Assembly: GCA_019633425.1 (NCBI GenBank)
Contig: WSUB01000001.1
Location: forward strand, 744,001-808,000
Origin: Tulasnella sp. 424
Taxonomy: Eukaryota > Basidiomycota > Agaricomycetes > Cantharellales > Tulasnellaceae
Length of the DNA stretch: 64,000 nt
Direction of reading: 5' to 3'
The notes under the pieces were generated by a model. That model did no database searches, was not told the DNA's origin, and saw only the letters and a program-made list of their open reading frames with translations. Positions 11,142-24,658 of the stretch are shown piece after piece. A program made the position numbers and the translations under genes. The first letter of the stretch is position 1. Each line of letters opens with the position of its first letter.

Positions 11142-13047
11142 ATGGCAGATCATCCACCACCCTCCACTTCATCCACCAAGTCTGCTTCAAAGGATGCTTC
11201 AAAGCCTCGTAAACGATTCGTCGGCAAGTCGACGAGAACGTCTGGTAAAGCGGGAGCAGCGTCCACCTCTGCAATCCTTTCGCACCAAATCCCCGCAGAT
11301 ATTCTCGAGGATCCACTTCTGAACGAAGCCATCAAACAACTGCCTTCAAATTATTCTTTCGAAATCCATAAGACCATTCATCAGATCAGGAAATATGGCT
11401 CTAAAATGGTGGCGTTGCAGATGCCGGAGGGGCTGCAGATGTTCGCGTGCACGATTGCAGACATCATTGAGCGGTGCGTGCAGTTACTTTGAACTCCGGG
11501 ATACTTGTTGTATTCATGTTTAATAAACAGGTTTACGGATGCTCTGACAGTAATCATGGGTGATGTGACGTATGGCGCATGCTGTATTGACGATTATACC
11601 GCCGTGGCGCTTGGGTGTGATATGCTCGTGCACTACGGACATTCGTGCTTAGGTACGTTTCGAACTCCTTTGACTTTGCTGTTCTCAACCTTCCCCTTAC
11701 ATTGACCATGTCTTCTCCCTCTAGTTCCTATTGATACGACTGCCATCCGTACCCTCTACGTCTTCGTCGAAATCGGGATCGACAACACGCATTTAGCTCA
11801 AACCATCCGAGCCAATCTCCCTGCCAGCCGAGCTCAATTTCAAAAACAGATACTGGATGCCGATGCGGAGACCGAAGCACTTCCTGCCGGAGCACTCCTT
11901 GCTGGTGTGGCACGGCTTCGACTTGAGGGGCCATCCGCAGTAGATACCCACCCAGCAGAGACTTCTGTCTCGGCTTCATCACCGCCCAAAACCAAGCTTG
12001 CTCTAGTTTCGACGATTCAATTCGTTTCGGCGGTCCAAAAGCTACATGAAGATCTGTCCGCCGATCTCCCGTTGGAACAATCGAGCGTACCATTTCCGCG
12101 GCGGGCAGCTGGACTCATATCCGGAGCAGGCGATGGCCCTGGTCAAGCTGATGCGACGGACACTCAAAGCATACAGCTGCACTCTGGACAGTATGAAACT
12201 GTCATTCCGCGATCAAAACCTCTAAGCCCGGGAGAAATTCTCGGCTGTACGGCGCCACGGCTACCGCCGGATGTCGACGCATTACTGTACGCCCGCTTCC
12301 GAATCACATAGTGCTAGGAAGTTTCACCTGACTCGTGGTATGTTCATCCTACAGATACGTCGGGGACGGCCGCTTCCATCTCGAGTCCATCATGATCGCC
12401 AACCCCACCGTACCAGCATTCCGATACGATCCCTACTCCAAAAAGCTCACAAGAGAACGATATGACCATGCACAGATGAAATCGGTCAGAATGAGCGCCA
12501 TTAGAGCGGCGAGGGCCAGCATCAGCCAGGCCGAGGGTCAAACAGAGGGACGTCGAGAGGGCGAAGATGACCTGGCTCCAGAGAAGCCGTTATGGGGTGT
12601 TGTACTGGGTACGCTTGGTCGACAGGGTAATTTTAAGCAACTTCAGGTGACTAAGATTGGCTTGAGAGACGTCCTTTGTTTGATCGCTAACCAGTGTCTT
12701 TCTTGCTACAGTACATCATGGAGCAGCTCTCGATTCACTCCATTCCAATACCTTTCATGCCGATCCTTATTTCCGAACTCTCTCCAGCAAAGCTTTCTCT
12801 ATTTCCGGCGAGCCACATGTCTGCCTTTGTGCAAACGAGCTGTCCAAGGTTATCAATCGACTGGGGTTACGCGTTCGACAAGCCATTGCTTAGTCCTTAC
12901 GAGGCAAGCGTGACTGTGGGAGGCCGGAAGGGTTGGTGGGAGGATAGCGAGCAAGGTGGGGAGGTCTATCCAATGGATTTCTACGAAGCTACGGGGGAGG
13001 CGGCGAGAGCGAGGAAAATGGGTGCTGCTGGGGCTTTGACAGCCTGA
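11142..13047 (+). CDS. DPH1: Diphthamide biosynthesis protein 1 (ACP-histidine synthase subunit)
   Basis: First step of diphthamide synthesis: with Dph2, an iron-sulfur enzyme transfers the 3-amino-3-carboxypropyl group of SAM to a histidine of elongation factor 2 in the cytosol. The three cluster-binding cysteine regions are visible: [23 protein letters not shown] and [12 protein letters not shown]. Other family blocks are [31 protein letters not shown] and the [13 protein letters not shown] segment. The start at 11142 is preferred; an in-frame ATG at 11031 would add 37 residues with no family similarity. Short introns follow TIADIIER and YGHSCL, with further ones before [12 protein letters not shown] and before [13 protein letters not shown]. 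The 210 bp to the divergent protease gene must serve both promoters. Confidence 0.95.
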
Positions 13048-14347
13048 CCGGCTCGCTCATCCGAGCACGGCCGATAACGTCTGGAAGCCCATGTCGAAGA
13101 CGGATGAAATACAGTATTGAAGGCTTGATACTTTCGCCGAGGGTAGTGTCTGACTGCCATATACCGCTCGACTGACCCCGACCGACGGCAGGGGGCGCTC
13201 GCCCGCCGCGGCTCGCACAGCGGCCCTTGCTATTCGAGCCAGTGAGAAAAATACAAAGAAATCTTATAGGAGAAAACTTGGATCGTTCGGAGGGCTGTCT
13301 CGAAGTCGTTCGATTGCTGAGACCGGGGTTGAGCGTCCCTTCGAATCATCGGTCGACAGCCTCCTCCTTTTCTAAGCCACTCATTCCCGACCTTTTTCGC
13401 TTTACCATATTGAGAGCGGGTACATGAAAAGTCAAAGAGTTGCTAACGATGCAGTAGTCGAGAGTCTGGTGATGAGCGGGTGAGAGTGGGTGATGGCATT
13501 AGCGCCCGAGGTTTTGGCATGGGAAGTGAATAATGACGTCCTTCAGGATTTTGACGTCGGTCTCCTTTTCCTCTTCAAGAGTGGACCGACACCTGCCACT
13601 GCTTCACCCTCCACCACCACCTACCACCACCCGCTCGCCACTGAAGCGTTCGACTAGACGACGTTGAGCGCTTCATTCGAAAAAAAAAGCTGTAGGCATC
13701 AAAGAAACGTTAGGCACCTCCGTGGACTTCGGCCTCCTGTCTTTGATCGCACCTTTTTCCTCTCCTCCGCCAAGTCGCGCCAGATTCTGGTTCACCGTAC
13801 TCTCACCGCCCGCCCTTGCTCCTCCCGCCACCCCCTCCTTTAACGGCAGTCGACGGTCGGCGCGAAGAGAGTTCAACGTCAAAGCCACTCTTCGCCCTTG
13901 CTTCCCTGCACCAGATACCCACACGTCCCTCCCCTCCCCGCACCAATCATTTCCGTATTCATTTTTACGACCTGTTAACGCCCTTCTTTTAACGACTCCT
14001 TTTCGCTCTCAAAAAGACCGCACTTGCACGACCGTTCAACGATCCCAAACTCCCGTTCAAGTCCTCTGCTATCTTAACGCCCCCTCTAACCCATTGGATT
14101 GGAATGGTGCGCGCAAGAGACTCGCGACCTCGTGTATCAGATTCCAACTTGAACTGACCCCAACGACTGGGATATCATTCATCCACAGCCACGCCGCAAC
14201 TCATCCTCAACGACCACATCGCAAGGAGCCGTGGTGTCTGCTTCTGTCACTTCTCAACCTCCATCACCAGCCGTCTCGCCTCGTGTTCGAAGCCCAGCAG
14301 CCGTTCCACCTTCACCGCGCGTCCGGAACAACTACAGCAACGCCAAT
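13048..14347. other. Long intergenic region and 5' leader of the Ste20-type kinase
   Basis: 1.3 kb without a supported gene. It contains a run of nine A at 13680-13688 and a C/T-rich stretch at about 13720-14100, as often found at fungal promoters and leaders. An open frame continues upstream of the kinase ATG to 14231, but that frame opens with GTG, so I do not extend the CDS. Confidence 0.5.
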
Positions 14348-17130
<2,783 letters not shown>

Positions 17131-17555
17131 ACGATATCCTGAACCTTCAAAATCAGACTCTATCTGTCCGTATTCGCTCCGATTCCCGTACGCTCCTAGT
17201 ATTCTTCCGGGCTCGTATGTATTCTCTGCGGTCCTTCTGTATTTTGGTCCTTCATCCTGTCTTTCCGTGTCTGTTTCCCTTCTCCTTCCGGACGTTCGTT
17301 GGTTTCGGTCTCGTCCATTCTCTTCTGCCCTCTCTCCTACTGTCCATTCCTTCCACTAGTTCTGCTGAGGCGGATTCAGGCCGTCTTTTGCCTTTGATCC
17401 CGCGATGTGTCTCTCTAAACAATTCTGCACCCTCTCTCTTCAGGTTGTACTTTATACGTTACGAACACCACAAATAACATGATTGATACGAGTTGTTTTG
17501 AAATTCGTGGTCGTCTAAGCCTAATATACAGCAAAAGATTGAAATAGCTTGCTAC
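17131..17555. other. Convergent 3' untranslated region
   Basis: 425 bp between two converging stop codons. It holds a C/T-rich tract at about 17180-17360 and AT-rich sequence at 17470-17550 suited to polyadenylation from either side. No gene is seen. Confidence 0.45.
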
Positions 17556-19665
17556 CTAATACTCCAAAGAATCCTCCATAATCTTCGTCAAATGCTCGGC
17601 TCCGTCCTCTCCTGCAACATCTCCAATGCCTGGTGCCAAGTCGAGTACGCGCCTCTGAGGCAATGTGCCTTCGACCAACCTCTGGACATCGCCCTGGTTG
17701 TATCCGACGGCTTTCAAACCTCTCGGAACACCTAATCCATCGAGGAAGCGAGCGATCTCGTCATAGAGGCGCTTGCCTACTTCTTGATTCGGAAGACGAG
17801 AGATGGAAGGATCGGATTCTGGGAGACCCGAGAAGATGGATAGAGCGAGCCGGTGTCGTTCTGGTGAGGAAGGTGCGGTGAACTTGAAGACGGCTGGTCC
17901 GGTTAGAGCAACGCTGTAGCAGTCGAAGAGAGGCCCGATCAATATCCCCCTGACATCGCTGATTCCTAAAAAGATCACTAACCTGACTCCGTGAGGGATG
18001 ATAGGCTTGTCGGTCACGTAGCCTGGGTGCTTGTATTTCGGACCCGTCTTATTTAAACCGGATATAGGATAACTGGCGAAAATCAATAGTCAGATAATGG
18101 GATTGAGAGTGCGTTCGTAATAATACCATCCTCACCTTGCAGCATGGCACAAGTGAACTCCACCATTTCCGAATCCGATGCCAGCGAAGGACGCCGCCAA
18201 CCTGTCGTTTAATCGTCATGAGATTACCGCGAGAAGATGCTTTTCTATGAAGTGAGCTTACAGCATCTGTCGCTGAGCCTCCTTGTCATGCTTGTCCTTC
18301 GCTATACGAGGTAGGTACTTGACGGTTTCACGGAGTGCCCATAATGAGAATACATCGGAAATCGGGTTTGAGCCTTGGTATGCTGGTCGTAGTTTAGGGT
18401 TGGAAGGTCTCGGGGTGCGTTCGTAGTATCTGCGCCCCGCACCAAGAATGTTAGTTGACACTCATGGCAAGTGAACCAAGCCTTCGCGTCGACTCACGGA
18501 ATAGCAGTATAACTTTCCATCGAGTGGAATAGCTAGCAATTTGACGGATCGGTTAGAAAATCTACCGCAGGCGACCGCGGGCACTGAACATACCACGTCC
18601 AAACCCGCTGAGATGTGAACAGCTGTCGGGCAAGAGTCCGTGTTGAGGGTATCGACAATGCCCTAAGTAAGAAGACTCGTTAGCCGAGACGTAGAAGCCT
18701 ACGATAGCTCGAAGACAAACCAGCATTGGCTTGAGAGCGCGATTTGCAATTCCCGTCTTGAAGTTCCTTGAGGGAATGTCAAGGATCGCCGTTCCCGTCG
18801 TTTCAGAACCAGTTCCAGCCGTGGTCGGCACTACAGAGCGATACCAAGTGAGTGGATTCACATGTCTATCAAATGTTAAGCGAGCTCACCTGCGATGAGA
18901 GGACGAAGCTTCTCCGTGATGGGGAGGCCTTTCCCAACTGGGGCGTTGATGAAATCGAAAAGATCCGAATCTTTGTATACGGTGAAGCTGTATCGGGAAT
19001 TTGGTTAGCCGGAAATCTTGTATAGTTCGGGACCTTTAGATTCACGCACAGGTTCGCTGCCTTGGCAGTATCCATGACACTCCCACCGCCAACGCTGGAT
19101 GTGGTCCGGTTCGGGTCAGCGATTTACCGAAGCTCGCAGATAGAAGACCACTACTGACGCCAAGAAGTGACTGAAGTCATGCTTTCGGGCCCAATCAATC
19201 GCCTCTTTCCAGCTAGCATCAGTGGGCTCGACAGCGACAGTGTTGAACACTTCGTAGGAAACGCCGCTGGCGTCGAGGGACTCCCTAGCCTGGGGTAAAA
19301 ATGACGTCAGTTCAGCGACCCGCAGATCTACCTCCAGCCCTTGTACGTACCATCTTCATCGGCAATAGCTTTTCTACGTTGGGGTCGGTGAAAACGCCGA
19401 CTTTACGAGCGCCCATGTTGGCAAAGTCCATTCCGACTTCTCGAGTGACACCCTCGCCGAACCTCAAGTTGGCTGCGGCAATCTCAAAGGCGTATTCTTT
19501 GTCTTGATTCTTGGGCTGAGCGGCCATGTGTCGAGCATTGGACATCATGGTCCCGATTGCAGACCCCGCAGCTGCCGCTGTCGTGGTGGAGTTGCAGGCA
19601 TGGCAAGGGCAGGCAACATGCCTGGCTGCGTTCATAAGACGATGGATAGAGCTGCGAGATGCCAT
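17556..19665 (-). CDS. ADHFE1: Hydroxyacid-oxoacid transhydrogenase, iron-type alcohol dehydrogenase family, mitochondrial
   Basis: The characterised animal enzyme oxidises 4-hydroxybutyrate to succinate semialdehyde while reducing 2-oxoglutarate to D-2-hydroxyglutarate in mitochondria. The ATG at 19665 starts an Arg/Ser/Ala-rich presequence (MASRSSIHRLMNAARHVA). Family blocks follow: FEIAAANLRFGEGVTREVG, the nucleotide loop HFLAVGGGSVMDTAKAANL, PLIAVPTTAGTGSETTGTAI, and the metal-site histidines in GGVHLCHAASYPISGLN and PIIPHGVSVALTGPAVF. The C-terminus ends in DGAEHLTKIMEDSLEY. About eight short introns are needed. The overall fold is sure; the exact substrate in fungi is inferred from the animal enzyme. 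The start lies 421 bp from the divergent lipoate ligase gene. Confidence 0.9.
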
Positions 19666-20086
19666 GGTGAGGATGTTCGAAGGGGGATGAGGGAGATGAA
19701 GGTGTTTGAACGACGAGTGCCGACGGGGCTTTTTATGTCGCTGGTTTTCCTGTGAAGGACGGTGAGCGCGTGAGATGAGCCGGGACTCGTGACCTTGGTC
19801 GAAGCCTCAGGGTACCCGCAACAGAACAGTCAAGTCCCTGCCCAATAGGGCAAGCGTGGGCTGACCGTCGAAAGCATTCTGACGACGCGTATCCTAGAGC
19901 CACCGACAGCAAGGCATTGATGACAGTGCATTGGTGAATAATGGTATCGAAGTCGATGGCTGTCTGGAGAGCCAAATGACGAGTTGGCAATTGGCCAGTG
20001 TCGCCAAACGACTGTAAACAACCTGGACCCAATTTCTGGCCATCCGACACACCTCCCCATTTCTTGCATCGCTACTTTTGGCAGCC
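19666..20086. other. Divergent promoter region of ADHFE1 and lipoate ligase
   Basis: 421 bp between two start codons pointing apart. No gene is supported. Near the middle, 19839-19852 is an inverted repeat (TGCCC-AATA-GGGCA) that contains a CCAAT box at 19842-19846, a possible HAP/NF-Y site. Both flanking genes encode mitochondrial enzymes, which would fit, but the link is inference. Confidence 0.4.
19839..19852. promoter_or_regulatory. CCAAT box inside a short inverted repeat
   Basis: TGCCCAATAGGGCA has 5-nt arms and carries CCAAT on the plus strand, midway between the two divergent mitochondrial-enzyme genes. Such a short palindrome can arise by chance. Confidence 0.3.
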
Positions 20087-21609
20087 ATGATCTTGCGGCG
20101 ACAATTCTCAATTGCCACTAACATTACTCGGCCCACCACTTATGTGTCGCGGTCGACATGTCCGTATTTCAATTTGGCACTCGAGGATTGGTCAGTTCGA
20201 TCGAACGCGTCTCCAGCAGAACAGCAGCTCATTTTGAAGTAGGATATTCCGGAACACACCGGCAGATATACCACTCCTTTTACTCTACCGGAATAGTCCA
20301 AGTGTGATCATCGGAAGGAATCAGGTCTGTCCAAGTGCTTTTCATCATCAATTCTGAACCATCGCTGAAGAGTGCTTTAAACAATTCCAGAACCCGTGGA
20401 AGGAAATCAACCAAGCCGCGCTTCAAAAGCTCGGAATAGCATTTGTGAGGCGACGAAGTGGAGGAGGGACGGTCTATCATGTCAGTCATCCGTAGTTTGG
20501 GAATGGCAGGACAACTGACCTCTCGGAACTTCAAGGACTTGGGAAACACCAACTATTCCATCATGGTCCCCCGAACTTCATTCCAAAGGAGACCAAATGC
20601 TGAACTCGTTGCTCGCGCTGTGTCATCCATTGGGCCGCCAGCCGAGGTGAACGAACGGAATGACATCGTGGTTGACGGGTTTAAGATGAGTTTTTGCTGC
20701 TCATTATCTGTCGGTCGGTTCTGACAGTGGTTCACTGGTGATCACGTCTCTGGATCAGCATACAAGATTGTGAACAAACGGGCATACCATCACGGGACGA
20801 TGCTCATTGACGCGAAATTGAACCAACTTGGCGACCTGTTGCACAACACAAAGGTAAGGAACCCGTCCCCATCTGGTAGTCCCCTCGATCCTCACCAATT
20901 TTTGTGTTTTCAGGAGAATTTAATCACCAAAGGTGTCGAATCCGTTCGTTCACCTGTGCAGAACCTTCGAAAATGGGCTCCAAATTTGACTCACGAGGAT
21001 TTTGTCGACGCTGTCTCCCAAGAGTTCCAGAAAACATACAACGGGTCCCAGGATGTACGTCCTCAACAGAACGCGTACCCATGGCAGGACTTACATGGTT
21101 TGGTGATCCCCAGATTCATAAAATTGACAAGGACCTGGTAGACGATATTCCAGGAATCCGCTCCGTCTATGACGAGCTCCAGGTAATCGTCTCCCGACTT
21201 ACTTTCCCTACGACTAGTTAATCAATGTCACACTTTAGACCTGGGACTGGCAATATGGCCAGACGCCAGAATTTACCCATCGCCTTTCTGGTACCTTCAA
21301 CTGGGGCGATATTGTAAGCCCCATCATGGCTATCATTGAGCTCTTGGTCTCACATTCTCGTTTATGCAGTCTGCAGACGTATCTTCAAAGCACGGCCGTA
21401 TCACATCCGTTTCGATATCACACACTCCTCCATTGGTATCGGACGACCCGTATGACGACGTGGAAGACATATGTCTGAAATTGTCAACAGACTTGGTAGG
21501 GCTAAAATACGCGACACTAGACGACATAGCAGGACCTCCACCACACATGCAAGAACGGGACGAGCGAATACGGAATCAAATACTAGCATGGCTAAAGGAG
21601 GAAATGTAG
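20087..21609 (+). CDS. Lipoate-protein ligase / lipoyltransferase, mitochondrial (LplA, LIPT1, Lip3 family)
   Basis: Attaches or transfers lipoyl groups to lysines of 2-oxoacid dehydrogenase subunits and GcvH. The ATG at 20087 opens a presequence ([15 protein letters not shown]) followed by [11 protein letters not shown]. Family blocks in order: [92 protein letters not shown] and FNWGDI. The catalytic Lys in DGFKM is present. Two introns are odd. With canonical AG sites, 20239-20296 removes the expected LYRNS and 20690-20758 removes SGSA, although the frame is kept in both cases. Convergent with the RNPS1-like gene. The function call is sure; exact splicing is not. Confidence 0.85.
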
Positions 21610-21727
21610 CGGCTGTACAATCGAGGCTTTTTTGCATACCATCGTCGGGCAATAACATGGCTCGCGCTTTTTTTCACCTTTCGAGTCAAGAAAGAAGACC
21701 GCACTTGGTTTTTCATCGAGACGAGAA

Positions 21728-22920
21728 TCAAGGACTGCGACTACGACGTTTATCACGACTGCGAGAACGGGAACGAGACGACATAGTAGCGTCCTTTGAG
21801 CTGCCAGCACTTCGGCTGCGAGTGCGAACCCTCTTTCGGGGAGGCGGGCTTCTACTCCTTGTGCGACTCCGGCTTCTGGAAGAGCGTCTTCTGGAATCGG
21901 AAGAATACGATCGCCTAGAGTAGGAGCGAGATCGTGACCGGGAGTACGATCGACGACGAGACCGACTGCGACTTGGAGAACGGCTGCGGGAACGGCTTCG
22001 GCTCGGTGACCGCCTGCCACCACGTTCGTAGCTAGGAGACCTACGACGGGGGCGTCGAGGTGGGGAGCGTGAGCGAGATTTTGCGAAGCCCCTTCCTCCA
22101 CCACGTCGGGGTGGGCCGTATCCGTTGCTGTACCCGCCGCGTCCTCCTCGATATCCGCCGCGGTCGTAGCCCCGGTTGAATCCACCACGTCCACCGCGGG
22201 GACCAGGGCCGTACGTCCCACGTCTGGGAGGGCTGCGAGTTCGAGAGCGACTGGACGACAAAGACCTTGACCTCGACCGGCGCCTCCTGATGGGTGAACG
22301 ACTTCGGGAGCGGGATCGAGAACGGGACATAGAGTAAGGACGCTTCCTGCCCATGTTGCGAATAGGTGCAACGGGAGACGGTCGACGACGAGGCGGGCCA
22401 GCTGAGCGAGAACGAGAACGAGAGCGGGATTTCGGTAGAGGGAGGCGAGATAGTTCGACTTGCAGAACAGCTCCATCGAGTTGACCTCCATCCATGTGCT
22501 TGACGGCTTTCGCTGCGTCTTTCGATTCGAAATACTCCATAGCTGCTTTTCCGCGAGTTTGGCCGGCTATAAAGGAGATTGTAAACGCATCAGTAAATGT
22601 CCTCTCCACAGAAGACCCTCCGCAGAAGGAATAGAGCGTTGAATGACACAAAGTTGCTCACTTTTCCTGTAAGTTGGGAAATCGACTTTCTTGATCTTGC
22701 CATAGTGCCCAAAAATGACACGGACATGAGATTCAAGAACGTTGCGCGTCAGGTTTTGGACGACGACGACTCTGGGGCCGGTGTCACCACCGCTGGGCGA
22801 CTTTTCTCTGGACCGGCTTCTGGACCCGTGATGACCGTTCTTCATGGGTTGGTCGACAGCCATCTCGGTGTCGGAGCCATTGATAGGCCTAGGAGAAGGG
22901 GATCGTCCACGGACACTCAT
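21728..22920 (-). CDS. RNPS1-like SR protein (RRM plus RS domain)
   Basis: Nuclear RNA-binding protein resembling RNPS1, a splicing activator and exon-junction-complex component. A short N-terminus rich in RS dipeptides precedes a single RRM: VVVQNLTRNVLESHVRVIF (RNP2 side), GKIKKVDFP, then after one intron RGKAAMEYFESKDAAKAVKH (RNP1 side) and LQVELSR. The remaining roughly 210 residues are an RS domain with an inserted Gly/Arg-rich segment (RGGRGGFNRGYDRGGYRGG). The start at 22920 is the first ATG and gives MSVRGRSPSPRP. Only one intron is evident. The start is 152 bp from the divergent NDUFA1 gene. Another RRM-RS protein of the SR family cannot be excluded, but the single RRM and its sequence favour RNPS1. 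Confidence 0.85.
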
Positions 22921-23072
22921 ATTTGCGGTGTGTCGAGTGTTTTGGGTGGACGTCGAAAAGATTCAGTTCCAAACCGACAAGCAGACGTTTCTCACAATCT
23001 TCTTTGACCGCTCTGCTCTCTCCCATTCCTTCGCTCTCCCCTCATTCACTCGTAGACTACTAGACACTGCAA

Positions 23073-23637
23073 ATGCCAGTCCCTTGGGAGGCTCTTATTC
23101 CGTTCGGTAGGTCGTAAATATCTGCTGGAAGAGAATGATTCCCTAACTCGTTTTCGTTTCCTGCGAAGGTCTGCTCACGACCATGTTTGGCGTCACTGGA
23201 ACTGCATTCAACCTCGCTCGGAGAGTAACAAACGACGGCAAGGTCTGGACCGACATACGAACTCATTCATCAATGAACAGGACGCTGACAATTTCCTCAA
23301 TCTCTTGGCCAACGCGGTAACCTTCATTCCCGACATGCTCCGGACGCCTTTAGCCGCCGCGTTACGGTTTGGATGATTGGGACGAGATGATGATGGAGCG
23401 CGACAAGCGGATTACTGGTAGCCTGAGAGGACAGAAGGTATGCTTCCGGTGCAGCGGTTTCGGGAGTAGCATAATAGTAACACGACTTTCTGGTCTTGCT
23501 AGTCCGACCCAACACCGCCAGAGAACTTTGCAACAAGTAGCACGTACGTCGTTGACTATATTACTTCCCTTTCGCTTCAGAACCGCGAAAGCTGACTGCC
23601 CTTACCTGACAGTTGGTGGACAAAACGTTCGATTTAG
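23073..23637 (+). CDS. NADH:ubiquinone oxidoreductase subunit NDUFA1 (MWFE / 9.5 kDa)
   Basis: Small accessory membrane subunit of mitochondrial complex I. Five short exons join to about 80 residues: MPVPWEALIPFGLLTTMFGV, then TGTAFNLARRVTNDGK, PPRYGLDDWDEMMMERDKR, ITGSLRGQK, SDPTPPENFATSST and WWTKRSI. The N-terminal hydrophobic helix, the RYGLDDWD block and the MERDKRITGSLRGQ block are diagnostic, and the length matches fungal members. Splice sites are 23637-proximal ACAG, CTAG before SDPTPP, and CTTTAG before PPRYG. Over half of the gene is intron. The stop TAG is 23635-23637, 147 bp from the stop of the next, convergent gene. Confidence 0.9.
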
Positions 23638-23784
23638 GCCGGCGGCGCAAAGTTCCTTGGAACAACTGTGGCTCCTCGGTGTCCTCTGGTTTAATACGTT
23701 ATTATCAACGAGGAGATCTCTTTACCGCTCTTCAGTGTGCTACGAGGTGGAATGGTTGGAACGGGTCCCCACGCAATTGGGAAT

Positions 23785-24653
23785 TTATTCATCTTCTACC
23801 AATGGTGGCAATTCTACCTGCACGTCTGAGAGTCCTCCTAGAACAGACAAGAAAAAGAGAATCTATCAGCTACCATCCAAGCTGCGAGAGTATCCGTTTG
23901 AGTTCTGTACCGACCTTCGCCATCTCTAAACCGCAAAAACAACCGTTCCCATGCCTTGAGACCCACTTCTTTGACAGTTTTCTTGGCAGCGTCTCCAGCT
24001 GTTGGAACTACTTCGTACTTCTGAGTTGCATTGTTTCGACGACATATTTCAAAATCGCCGACACTTGAGACCTTGAGCGGAAAAAGACGTAATATAACCG
24101 GAAGTTATGAGTGGTGTGGCTCCGGTAGCATCAAGAACCTCCGCCCACCTTGGGAACATCTGGTTCGTCATCCTCAAACTGATTGAGGGCAGAGAGAATA
24201 TCCTCCTTGACTTTACGGAGTTCAGTGGACACTGGGACTCCGATAACCACAGTCAGGCGGTGGGTCTTCACCAAGAGCTGATACGTTGGGTCTTTCTCTG
24301 CCAACACCTGATAGGGGGTGTTAAGCTTTTATGATTCCTTAATAAAAGTGCGGCTGAAGAATTACCATATCCAACGTGCAGTGGGTGGGCGGAGGTGGAG
24401 GAACGTCTTTGGTCAGAATCGCAGAAGCAAACCTCTCCACACGAACGATGTTTGTCAGGTAGGCAACGCTCTTATTCGAGTCACTGAACAACAAGGCTAC
24501 AGTTATGTATCTAAGGACGGTCGTACAAACCGGTGTCGGATATCGGAGAAGATGGATGGATGCGATTTAGAGAACGAAATAGTTAAGAGAAGAGTAATGA
24601 CAGAAACGGGGAACTTGAGCTGCGATCGAGAGGAAACGCCTGCGACAGAGCAT
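23785..24653 (-). CDS. Unrecognised small protein
   Basis: I do not recognise it. Minus-strand exons with good splice sites encode SDSNKSVAYLTNIVRVERF, then ILTKDVPPPPPTHCTLDM, VLAEKDPTYQLLVKTHRLTV, VPVSTELRKVKEDILSALNQ, VGDFEICRRNNATQKYEVVP and a C-terminus DVQVELPPLVEDE. The total is about 180 residues, without membrane helices. The mix of beta-rich and helical segments looks like a real folded protein. The only ATG upstream is at 24653 (MLCRRRFLSIAAQVPRF, like a mitochondrial presequence), joined through an intron ending CTGTAG. That ATG lies 6 bp past the TFIIF alpha stop on the same strand, so the N-terminus is uncertain. Confidence 0.55.
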
Positions 24654-24658
24654 ATCGT

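Noticed and set aside
14231..14347. Extended N-terminus for the Ste20-type kinase
   Set aside because: The frame opens with GTG; the first ATG in frame is at 14348, close to the kinase domain.
21592..22491. Second long minus-strand frame in the RNPS1-like gene
   Set aside because: A frame shift of the repetitive RS-coding sequence; the RRM lies in the other frame.
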